Origin: Acidobacteriota bacterium
Lineage (GTDB): Bacteria > Acidobacteriota > Terriglobia > Terriglobales > Acidobacteriaceae
Length of the DNA: 8,076 nucleotides
Assembly: GCA_021799405.1 (NCBI GenBank)
Contig: JAJZAL010000238.1
Span: forward strand, 1-8,076
Direction: 5' to 3'
The notes under the pieces were generated by a model. That model did not search any database and was not told where the DNA came from. It saw only the letters and a list, made by a program, of their open reading frames with translations. Below, piece after piece: positions 1-6,233 of this stretch. How positions within the stretch are numbered: position 1 is the stretch's first letter; every line of letters starts with the position of its first letter. Both the position numbers and the translations under genes were made by a program.

Positions 1-2
1 TC

Positions 3-92
3 CCGTCTATCAATACGCTTCCGGCCCGGCACAAGGCGATGAAGAAGAGCGCACGTCTGGCGGGGCCATATGAGTTGGCAACCTCGAAGTAA
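3..92 (+). CDS. possible 3' end of an upstream gene (partial)
   Basis: Two frames are open from the window edge, so the reading is uncertain. The frame starting at base 3 runs to a TAA at 90-92 and ends in residues GPYELATSK; its codons mostly end in G or C, like the gene that follows. The frame starting at base 2 runs to a TGA at 71-73 with a weaker third-position bias. If the first is right, its stop sits next to the AAGGAG of the 104 gene, which would suggest co-transcription. No family is recognisable from so short a tail, and it may not be coding at all. Confidence 0.25.
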   Translation, partial: PSINTLPARHKAMKKSARLAGPYELATSK

Positions 93-96
93 GGAG
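91..96 (+). promoter_or_regulatory. ribosome binding site AAGGAG of the 104 gene
   Basis: AAGGAG is a near-perfect match to the anti-Shine-Dalgarno complement. It lies 7 bases before ATG 104 and fixes the start of the secreted protein. Confidence 0.8.
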
Positions 97-103
97 AACC
101 GCG

Positions 104-1696
104 ATGACGATGAAACGTTTCGTCGCTTTCGGGCTGGCCTGGTTCAGCCTGTCATTCTGTCTTGGTATTTCAGCCACCCGGGCTCAGAGCCACGCTGCCG
201 CCCCCGCCGCTGATCCACTCAGCAATATCAATCGGCTTCCTGCCGATCTCGAGCAAACGGTCCAGGTCTTCAGCACCAATGTTGAGGGCAAGGGTTTTGC
301 CGTTGCGCGCGGCTACTGGACGTTGTGGGGTATTGAAGATTGCAAGTACCCGATCCAGACCCTCGGCTACTGCTACGGCAACAATCCTACGGCACCGTAC
401 GCACTCGCAGTCGTGCCGCCGTGGAAGGACGAGTATGTGGATCAGAGATTCCATCACATACTGAACGAGCCGCGCCGTAACATGTCCGCGACCTACAGGC
501 TCGACCCGGCCGAGGCGCTCGTGATCATCGCACAGCTTCCGCCGCAGGCTCGCTACTTCGGGATTCAGACGAACGTCTTTACGCGTGAAATCGCATTCAA
601 TGCGAATGATCGAATTAACCAGGAACTCGTACAGGCTAACTTTGATCCGTTATTACGGGACATCCTCTTTGGCGGCTCGCCAGATCCGTCGCGGAGAATG
701 CTGGTGGCAAGCATCGGGAACAGCACGAACAACGTCGTCATCAAGAACCAGACCGGGCAGACGCCGTGGAACAGACCTGCATACTTCGTGATCACGTCCG
801 ACACCGAGCTGGCCACGGAGATGACCAATGCGCTCGAAGATGCGGGTGCTCCTGAAGCGGATATATTCATCGAGCCCGTCTCCCCCGACCTGGTCAAGCT
901 GGGCCTTGACCATTCTGCAGACGATTTCATCACGTACATCCGATACTCCTTGCCAGTTGACCAGGCGGCGGGCGAGCAATGGCGCAGGAGCCTGCCTCTG
1001 GCGATCCTCCGTGTCCGAGACATGAGCTCGCGGAAGTATGACAACGCGCTTCCGATTCCGATATACACGCAACGGACAGCAAATTACGATGAGACGAAGC
1101 TGGCCAAGGATCTGGGTAGGCTTGAGGACGCTGTCCGTGTGAGCTGGGGACAGCCAGAGGCGACGATCGTGCCGTTCTTCAGCGCGTACAAGTACCTTGA
1201 CCTTATCGGGCAGCATTGCCTTGGTTATCCCGATCCTACGCGTGGTCCGATGGACTGCCTGGGCGACTCGCAGGACGCAGACTACCAGATCAGCGGCTCG
1301 ACGCAGATCGACAACGGAGAGGTGATTGCCGTGGTCGGGGCGCTTTCGACGGAGACTGGGAATGCCACATATACAAGCCTGTCTGTGAACTGGTTTCCTG
1401 AACTCGTTGGCGTGAAGAATATCGATGATGTCGAGCTCGACGGAACCGCTGCGAGTTTCTCCGGGGCACTCCACCATAAGTCCAAGCTGTTTTACGTGTA
1501 TTACGTCGCGCGCGACTGCACTGGTCTGACTCACTGTGTCGAAGTTTCGAGACAGCTCGTGCCGAAGGGGGGAACCATTAAATTCATTCAGCGCAACTAC
1601 ATCAATCCGGGGTCGACGAATGGTCCCGATCCGAATGAGATTCTCAACCCAGTTTTGATCGTCCTCAATGGGCAGAATCGGCCAAGCATCCAGTGA
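104..1696 (+). CDS. secreted protein of unknown function
   Basis: A 530-residue protein that I do not recognise. The start is well supported: AAGGAG at 91-96 lies 7 bases before the ATG, although a second ATG two codons on (base 110) is also possible. The N-terminus is a classical Sec signal peptide: KR at residues 4-5, a hydrophobic core over about 6-23, and a probable signal peptidase I site after TRA at 25-27. The mature protein is then periplasmic or extracellular. It has six cysteines in three close pairs: C80/C90, C372/C385 and C472/C478. This pattern suggests local disulfides in an oxidising compartment. There is no membrane segment after the signal and no catalytic motif I can name. 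Aromatic- and proline-rich stretches near residues 71-110 and 145-160 suggest a beta-rich fold. The C-terminus is soluble and has no sorting motif. The coding call is strong (length, RBS, signal peptide, codon bias); the function is unknown. Confidence 0.9.
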   Translation: MTMKRFVAFGLAWFSLSFCLGISATRAQSHAAAPAADPLSNINRLPADLEQTVQVFSTNVEGKGFAVARGYWTLWGIEDCKYPIQTLGYCYGNNPTAPYALAVVPPWKDEYVDQRFHHILNEPRRNMSATYRLDPAEALVIIAQLPPQARYFGIQTNVFTREIAFNANDRINQELVQANFDPLLRDILFGGSPDPSRRMLVASIGNSTNNVVIKNQTGQTPWNRPAYFVITSDTELATEMTNALEDAGAPEADIFIEPVSPDLVKLGLDHSADDFITYIRYSLPVDQAAGEQWRRSLPLAILRVRDMSSRKYDNALPIPIYTQRTANYDETKLAKDLGRLEDAVRVSWGQPEATIVPFFSAYKYLDLIGQHCLGYPDPTRGPMDCLGDSQDADYQISGSTQIDNGEVIAVVGALSTETGNATYTSLSVNWFPELVGVKNIDDVELDGTAASFSGALHHKSKLFYVYYVARDCTGLTHCVEVSRQLVPKGGTIKFIQRNYINPGSTNGPDPNEILNPVLIVLNGQNRPSIQ

Positions 1697-2218
1697 GAAT
1701 CGGCACGAGTTGTGCGGTTCGTGTCCTGGTCATTGTTGCGTTTAAGCGCTTCGTTTCCCTGCCGGGCGACGACGCGCCGTTGTTTGCCAATCCGTTGCAG
1801 AACGTCAATTGGTGGTGCCCCGAATTTTTTCAACCATCACAATTTACGACTTTCTGACCGCCCAATTTCACTGCAGTGCAGGAAGCATTGCGGCTTGCAC
1901 ATCTCGGGCCCGGCTGTTGGATCCTTCGTCCAGCAATACGGCGGCGCGTGGTGACGCGCATCACGGTCAGGCCGATGGAGATGGCGGGACGATACTGATC
2001 AGGACATCGCAATTCTGTGTTCGCGTTGAAGCGGTGTCACAACGACCTGGTCGAGAGCGGTGATCTTCCTCCTGGGGATGCCGCCAGGCATGCCCACGGG
2101 CGAGGCACAGTTGAGGCTTTCTTGCCACGGGATTCGATCATGGCTCTCGGCCATGAAAACCGCCATTCAGGAACGAGGACTGGATTGTGGTTCCTTAACG
2201 TAGGATGGAGCGGATGCC
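1697..2218. other. 522-base stretch without a convincing gene
   Basis: Short open frames exist on both strands (for example + 1712-1954, + 2017-2247 and - 1830-2012). None has a Shine-Dalgarno at a sensible distance, a recognisable motif or a natural amino-acid composition. No tRNA, rho-independent terminator or transposase remnant is visible. The one clear structural element is a 7-bp perfect inverted repeat at 2138-2156. The stretch is either intergenic or badly decayed sequence. Confidence 0.5.
2138..2156. repeat. short perfect inverted repeat (hairpin)
   Basis: TCATGGC at 2138-2144 and GCCATGA at 2150-2156 are exact reverse complements around the 5-base spacer TCTCG. No T-run follows, so it is not an intrinsic terminator. 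It lies about 60 bases before the ATG at 2219 and could be an operator or leader hairpin, or chance. Confidence 0.35.
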
Positions 2219-2500
2219 ATGAATCCGGCAAGATCGTTGTCCAGTGAGGAAATCCTGAATGCGATTCGTTATCTGGATCCGGATATTGGTGACAATTCCA
2301 ATCGCAGCCCGTTGCCTGTTGACGCAGAGCCTTCTGGTCTTCGTGCCAGATTGGACCAGCCTGTTTTTTCCTGCGCGACGTACCCGAAATCGCGCCTGCA
2401 ATATCTCGTTCTCTTCAGCAGAATCATTGCCTGCATGATCATCCATGCGATCCTTTGGCCGGGGAATCAGCTCCGGCGGGCACTGAAGGGGCGAAGGTGA
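2219..2500 (+). CDS. small uncharacterised protein with a C-terminal hydrophobic segment
   Basis: A 93-residue ORF of no recognised family. A GGAG at 2207-2210 lies 8 bases before the ATG. The N-terminal third is polar and probably helical (SSEEILNAIRYLDPD, residues 8-22), and a Ser/Pro/Asp-rich linker follows. Residues 61-80 are strongly hydrophobic (including RIIACMIIHAILW) and a basic tail (RRALKGRR) comes after. This is the layout of a small single-pass membrane protein with a cytoplasmic basic end. Its TGA stop overlaps the GTG start of the next small ORF (GTGA), as in translationally coupled genes; this is the main reason to believe it. A 5-bp inverted repeat (CGGAT 2211-2215, ATCCG 2223-2227) brackets the start codon. 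Against it: a long open frame lies opposite (- strand 2195-2542), another + frame is open over 2320-2598, and no homology is evident. Confidence 0.45.
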   Translation: MNPARSLSSEEILNAIRYLDPDIGDNSNRSPLPVDAEPSGLRARLDQPVFSCATYPKSRLQYLVLFSRIIACMIIHAILWPGNQLRRALKGRR

Positions 2501-2598
2501 GTACGTGCTACAAAGATCTCCCGAATCGTGCGTGCGAACCATTGAAGCATTTGCGCGAACTGGCGATGGCGGCGGGAAATGCGAAGAAAGGCTCTTAG
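2497..2598 (+). CDS. 33-residue small ORF overlapping the 2219 ORF (GTGA)
   Basis: GTG at 2497 starts a 33-codon frame ending at TAG 2596-2598. AAGGGG at 2486-2491 lies 5 bases before it, a good Shine-Dalgarno. The GTG shares bases with the TGA stop of the preceding ORF, the standard arrangement for translational coupling. The peptide has two cysteines near the N-terminus (residues 4 and 13), a likely helix (PLKHLRELAMAAG, residues 15-27) and a basic end (KKGS). No family is recognised. The same frame is open upstream back to about 2320, so this could instead be the tail of a frameshifted longer reading of the region. Confidence 0.35.
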   Translation: MSTCYKDLPNRACEPLKHLRELAMAAGNAKKGS

Positions 2599-2607
2599 GT
2601 CAGAGCC
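2590..2607. repeat. 6-bp stem-loop after the small ORF pair
   Basis: GGCTCT at 2590-2595 and AGAGCC at 2602-2607 are perfect reverse complements with a 6-base loop. The stem-loop spans the stop codon of the 33-residue ORF. No U-tract follows, so an intrinsic terminator is not supported; a processing or stability hairpin is possible. Confidence 0.35.
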
Positions 2608-2685
2608 ACCTATGAACTGATCCTTTGCAGTCTTCCAGACACGGTCAAACCGTCGTTCGTGGAAATCGAATCAGGGAGAGGCAGT

Positions 2686-3246
2686 ATGCAATTAATGGAA
2701 GTGCTTCGGAGCCGCCGGGCAGTTCGGAATTTCAGCAGCCAACCGGTGACCCAGTCCGCAGTAGAGGAACTGATCCAGGCCGCGGTTCTTGCACCGAGTG
2801 CCATGAATCGGCAACCGTGGGCTTTCGCCGTTTCTGTTGACCCTACATTTATCCAACCCATGGCTGCACAGGCCAAAAGCTTTGTACTTGAACATTTTTC
2901 CGGCTCGGGCCTGGAGCCGGAATTGCGCGGCATGATCGAAAATCCTGACTACCAGATCTTCCACCATGCTCCTGCATTGATTCTTGTCTTTGCTACGTCG
3001 GGCGCCGCACAGGATGCGGAAGACTGCTGTCTCGCCGCACAAAACCTGATGCTCGCAGCTCGCGATAAGGGGATTGGATCTTGCTGGATCGGGCTGGCAC
3101 GTCCCTGGCTCAGCCAGCCGGAGGCCCTGGAAAAACTGAATCTGCCGCCGAACTATCGAATTGTGGCGCCGATCATTCTTGGCTATCCCGCAGAATGGCC
3201 AGAGTCGCATGGCCGCAAGGAGCCTGTGATTCATTGGATCGGATGA
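2686..3246 (+). CDS. nitroreductase family protein (FMN-dependent oxidoreductase)
   Basis: A 186-residue cytoplasmic flavoprotein of the nitroreductase fold. These are usually dimers that bind FMN and use NAD(P)H to reduce nitro compounds, quinones or other acceptors. The N-terminal RSRRAVRNF (residues 8-16) is the family's phosphate-binding Arg-rich signature, followed by a helix. APSAMNRQPW (36-45) is the second FMN-contacting motif. GIGSCWIG (129-136) and IVAPIILGYPAEWP (159-172) are the conserved C-terminal strands. The length fits the short single-domain members. The start is chosen at ATG 2686 because GGAG at 2675-2678 lies 7 bases upstream. An in-frame GTG at 2659 would place that Shine-Dalgarno inside the gene, and ATG 2695 is too far from it. 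It is co-directional with nrdJ, 52 bases downstream, so a two-gene operon is likely. The physiological substrate cannot be told from sequence. Confidence 0.9.
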   Translation: MQLMEVLRSRRAVRNFSSQPVTQSAVEELIQAAVLAPSAMNRQPWAFAVSVDPTFIQPMAAQAKSFVLEHFSGSGLEPELRGMIENPDYQIFHHAPALILVFATSGAAQDAEDCCLAAQNLMLAARDKGIGSCWIGLARPWLSQPEALEKLNLPPNYRIVAPIILGYPAEWPESHGRKEPVIHWIG

Positions 3247-3298
3247 TCGCGAGCACCATATGAAGTCGATCAGCGGTTAATCATCGGGCAGCAACACA

Positions 3299-5092
3299 AT
3301 GGCAGGCCGCCATCACAAACCGGCAACACCCTGGAGCGAGAATGCGCTGCACGTGCTTCGCGCCCGCTACTTGCGGCGTAACGCCAGCGGTGGGGTCATA
3401 GAGAACCCGGAACAGATGCTGGAACGTGTGGCGCGCGCTGTCTCAGCCGCCGAATTGATTTACGGCCCTGCGAGCGCCGCGCAGTTCTGGGAGCAGCGTT
3501 TTCACGCAATGCTGGCATCGCTGGACTTCCTGCCCAACTCGCCGACCCTGATGAATGCCGGCCTGCACCGTGGCCAGCTTTCTGCATGCTTCGTGCTGCC
3601 GATAGAGGACAATCTGCAATCCATCTTTCAGGCTCTGAGTAACATGGCTACCATCCAGAGCTCCGGCGGAGGAACGGGCTTTTCCTTCTCGCGCCTGCGC
3701 TCGCAAGGACAGCCGCTGCGCTCCACGGGGGGCATGTCTTCCGGGCCGGTTTCCTTCATGAAGATATTTGACTCGGCCACGGAAAACATCCGCCTCGGTG
3801 GAAGGAGGCGTGGGGCCAATATGGCTGTGCTTCGCGCTGATCATCCAGACATTCTGGAGTTTATCGACTGCAAGCGCGCAGGCACGGCCCTCTCCAATTT
3901 CAATCTCTCGGTGGCTGTGACAGATGCTTTTATGTCCGCCGTTGCGGAAGGTCACAGTGTTCGGTTGAGCGATTCCTTGGCCGGAGTCACGGGCCGTGTC
4001 TCTGCCCGAAAGATATTCACGCGCATCTGCGAAGCAGCATGGGCGAGCGGAGACCCAGGACTGATTTTCCTGGATACGATCCAGCGCGCCAATCCGACAC
4101 CTGACGACGGCGTCATCGAGAGCACCAATCCGTGCGGGGAAGTGCCGCTTCTTGCCTGGGAATCCTGCAATCTCGGGTCCCTCAATCTCACGCATTTTAT
4201 GAGTTCCCGGCCAACGCGGGGGCAGCTGGATTGGGAGCGTTTGCGCCAGACTGTTCATGATGCGGTGCGGTTTCTGGATGATGTGATCAGCGTGAACAGA
4301 TACCCTCTGCCTGAAGTACAGTACGCCACCGAGCAGCGCCGCAAAATAGGGCTTGGATTAATGGGCTTCGCAGAGGCGTGCATTCTGAGCGGCATTGCCT
4401 ATGACAGTAATGCCGCACTCTCGTTTGCAGACAAGCTGATGCGATTCATTGAACGGGAAGCTCAGCATGCCTCGGCTGCGCTTGCGAAAGAACGTGGCAC
4501 ATTTCCGGCATGGGAGAGGAGCAGGTATGCGCCAGCCGGGCTCAAACTCCGAAATGCCACGCTGACGTCGATCGCGCCCACCGGAACGATCAGCCTGATT
4601 GCCGGGACCAGTCCGGGCATCGAGCCGCTCTTTGGCCTCGCCTACCGACGCGTGGGGGTACTCGAGGGGCAAAACCTGGTGGAGTTGAATCCGGTCTTTG
4701 CACGGACGCTGGGAGCGGATGCCCCATCCCGCAAGGTGCTGGAACATGTCACAGAAACCGGGTCGCTCGCTGGTATGCGAGGCGGTTCCGCGGAGTTACA
4801 GCGGCTCTTTGTCACGGCACTGCAGGTTGCCCCCGAGTGGCATGTTCGTGTCCAGGCAGCATTTCAGAAGCATGTGGACAATGCTGTTTCGAAAACGGTG
4901 AACCTGCCATCCGATGCATCGGTCGACCAGGTCTCCAGAGTCTATCGGCTGGCCCATCAGTTGGGATGCAAGGGAATCACGATCTTCCGTCAAGGCTCAA
5001 GGGAAAATCAGGTGATGCAACTGGGCGCGGAGGAGCAGCCATACGAGCATGAGTACTTCACGCGCTGTGACCCCGGCGCCTGCAAGCTATAG
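3299..5092 (+). CDS. nrdJ: vitamin B12-dependent (class II) ribonucleotide reductase, compact form
   Basis: A 597-residue cytoplasmic enzyme that reduces ribonucleotides to deoxyribonucleotides, using adenosylcobalamin to generate the active thiyl radical; this works with or without oxygen. The barrel's key residues are visible: NSPTLMNAG (80-88), C97 in LSACFVLP, the finger-loop N277-C279-E281 in NPCGE, and C290 in ESCNLGSLNL. C279 is the expected thiyl radical and C97/C290 the expected redox pair. The 11-residue gap C279-C290 is the class II spacing as I recall it; class I has 23. Further family motifs are SSGGGTGFSFSRLR (121-134), APTGTISLIAGTSPGIEP (426-443), KTVNLP (532-537) and GCKGITIFRQGSR (556-568). 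No ATP-cone precedes the N-terminal helices, so overall-activity control by dATP is unlikely. No Zn-ribbon extension follows. The tail is short and ends CDPGACKL (C590, C595), resembling the NrdA shuttle cysteines. An in-frame stop at 3278-3280 leaves ATG 3299 as the first start; only a weak GGGCAG precedes it, so translation may depend on the upstream nitroreductase gene. Confidence 0.95.
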   Translation: MAGRHHKPATPWSENALHVLRARYLRRNASGGVIENPEQMLERVARAVSAAELIYGPASAAQFWEQRFHAMLASLDFLPNSPTLMNAGLHRGQLSACFVLPIEDNLQSIFQALSNMATIQSSGGGTGFSFSRLRSQGQPLRSTGGMSSGPVSFMKIFDSATENIRLGGRRRGANMAVLRADHPDILEFIDCKRAGTALSNFNLSVAVTDAFMSAVAEGHSVRLSDSLAGVTGRVSARKIFTRICEAAWASGDPGLIFLDTIQRANPTPDDGVIESTNPCGEVPLLAWESCNLGSLNLTHFMSSRPTRGQLDWERLRQTVHDAVRFLDDVISVNRYPLPEVQYATEQRRKIGLGLMGFAEACILSGIAYDSNAALSFADKLMRFIEREAQHASAALAKERGTFPAWERSRYAPAGLKLRNATLTSIAPTGTISLIAGTSPGIEPLFGLAYRRVGVLEGQNLVELNPVFARTLGADAPSRKVLEHVTETGSLAGMRGGSAELQRLFVTALQVAPEWHVRVQAAFQKHVDNAVSKTVNLPSDASVDQVSRVYRLAHQLGCKGITIFRQGSRENQVMQLGAEEQPYEHEYFTRCDPGACKL

Positions 5093-5495
5093 CCGGAGCA
5101 GGCCGGAATATTGGAGATGACCGTGGTTGGCCCTGCCTTCTCGCGGATCAGCGAATCGCGTCGAAAGGATGATTCTGCCCGCCGCTATCGACTGTTTAGC
5201 GGACTCTCGCGTTGACGCGCCGAATCATTTGAGCTTGCGCCATCATTCGCAAAAACGGATCGGTTCGATGGGGCAACTGCACAGCCCTGACAGGTCATCA
5301 AGGATGAAGCTCTGAGAAGTAATGTCAGAGTGGTAAATAGGAGCTCATCTGTCTAGCTTCATATAAAGAGTGGAGTGACCGCTACCCGGTAAAGAATGTA
5401 GCTCAGTTGCAGTATTCGCGGCTGCGTTGAATGCGAGGTCTTTGCGGCGAGCATGAAGCCTGTTGTTTGAGAGTTCGTCATTGCAAAGTTTTGTA

Positions 5496-5541
5496 CTTAT
5501 AGCAGAGTGGTATAACTGACACCTGATGCCGTATCTATAAG
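5496..5541. repeat. inverted repeat CTTATAG / CTATAAG
   Basis: CTTATAG (5496-5502) and CTATAAG (5535-5541) are exact reverse complements separated by 32 bases. Flanking TAC and GTA could extend the stem across a small bulge. It lies about 80 bases before the GTG at 5622 and could be a leader hairpin or a split operator. Confidence 0.35.
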
Positions 5542-5582
5542 AGTAAGATCGCGTCCTACTGTCGATGAGACCACCTTGCGCT

Positions 5583-5616
5583 ATCTCCTCACATCTTAAC
5601 GAGCAGGTAAGGAGAT
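5583..5616 (+). promoter_or_regulatory. hairpin able to sequester the Shine-Dalgarno of the 5622 ORF
   Basis: ATCTCCT (5583-5589) is the exact reverse complement of AGGAGAT (5610-5616), with a 20-base loop. The 3' arm covers five of the six bases of AAGGAG (5609-5614), the ribosome binding site 7 bases before GTG 5622. If the pair forms in mRNA, it would hide the site and lower translation until melted or bound. Complementarity to a Shine-Dalgarno can occur by chance, so this is a candidate only. Confidence 0.4.
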
Positions 5617-5621
5617 CACTC

Positions 5622-6233
5622 GTGAGTGAGCGATTGAGTCGCGTTCTTCCCAATCAATTGCTGGTTGTTGCCCCAAAGGATCTTCCTGCCAGGACAGTGG
5701 GGCTGTCGGTAACGGCGATAAGCAGGGCTCCGGGTGAATGCAGAGCTTCCGTTCTTGGAGCTTTCACTGGAAATCCGATTGTCACGATGACTGGTACTGA
5801 TGGCAGCGACTTCACCAGTCGGCCTCTTGTTGGAATGCTTGCTGAAACGCCGCCAACGAGATCAATCAATTGTGACGACGCACAAGAGGAATTACGGCTG
5901 ATTTCGCGATTGCTTAAGCTCTCACAGCACGTCGTGTTTGCCGGGCTTGCTCCAGAGACATTTGAAGCTGCGTTTAGGGCTTCGACGGGAAGAGTCGATG
6001 GCATGCACAGGATTCCAGAGCCGAATCCGGCGGCAATCATACCGGCACTCGACAGAACAATGCCGGGCGCTGAGGCCGCTTCCAATGCGAAGCTTATGAT
6101 CCAGATCAACACGAACGATCCAGAGGGAGAAGGTCTGCGATGTGACCGACGAACGACGGCTACAACGATCGTGGGCAGCGGGACCCAGGCCTGTTTCAAC
6201 GCTGTCCATGCGCCTCACACCTCAGGAATTTAA
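5622..6233 (+). CDS. hypothetical protein, GTG start
   Basis: A 203-residue ORF that I do not recognise. The frame is open from an ATG at 5565, but AAGGAG at 5609-5614 lies 7 bases before GTG 5622, so that start is preferred. The protein has no signal peptide and no transmembrane helix. Residues 1-85 are mixed and probably beta-rich (QLLVVAPKDL, then NPIVTMTGTDG). Residues 87-120 look like an amphipathic helical stretch (AQEELRLISRLLKLSQH and on), and the tail from about 170 is polar and basic. Four cysteines (40, 84, 174, 191) form no known motif. The opposite strand is also open (5654-6199, TTG start, weak RBS), with wobble positions aligned to this frame; that reading is less likely but not excluded. 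Neighbours give no functional hint. Confidence 0.5.
   Translation: MSERLSRVLPNQLLVVAPKDLPARTVGLSVTAISRAPGECRASVLGAFTGNPIVTMTGTDGSDFTSRPLVGMLAETPPTRSINCDDAQEELRLISRLLKLSQHVVFAGLAPETFEAAFRASTGRVDGMHRIPEPNPAAIIPALDRTMPGAEAASNAKLMIQINTNDPEGEGLRCDRRTTATTIVGSGTQACFNAVHAPHTSGI

Larger units (their letters stand above)
5093..5621. other. 529-base gene-poor region with inverted repeats
   Basis: Only short frames of unconvincing composition occur here (for example + 5127-5315 and - 5345-5653). No intrinsic terminator is visible after nrdJ; the CCGG repeats at about 5093-5107 form only a weak stem and no T-run follows. The second half is more AT-rich. It holds a 10-base direct repeat CAGAGTGGTA (5326-5335 and 5503-5512), a 7-bp inverted repeat at 5496-5541 and another at 5583-5616. 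The layout fits an intergenic region that becomes the 5' leader of the ORF at 5622. A tRNA-like TAGCTCAGTTG at about 5400 lacks the rest of a tRNA. Confidence 0.5.

Noticed and set aside
653..1534. 293-codon minus-strand open frame opposite the secreted protein
   Set aside because: The + frame has a signal peptide, a strong RBS and natural composition; the antisense product is rich in Arg and Cys-like shadow composition and has no motif.
2017..2247. 76-codon + strand ORF with GTG start
   Set aside because: No ribosome binding site, unnatural composition, and it overlaps the better supported start at 2219.
2500..2685. Possible cobalamin riboswitch upstream of the nitroreductase-nrdJ pair
   Set aside because: No B12-box-like consensus or multi-helix pattern is visible; only a single 6-bp hairpin.
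2659..2685. Upstream GTG start for the nitroreductase
   Set aside because: It would put the GGGAG ribosome binding site inside the coding region; ATG 2686 has ideal spacing and family alignment begins right after it.
3443..4258. 271-codon minus-strand open frame inside nrdJ
   Set aside because: It is fully contained in a gene whose + strand product has all class II reductase motifs; a shadow.
5085..5125. Possible intrinsic terminator after nrdJ
   Set aside because: The CCGG-based stem is short and no T-run follows.
5395..5470. tRNA-like TAGCTCAGTTG box near 5400
   Set aside because: No matching acceptor stem, no T-loop GGTTCGAAT-type sequence at the right distance and no anticodon arm; probably chance.
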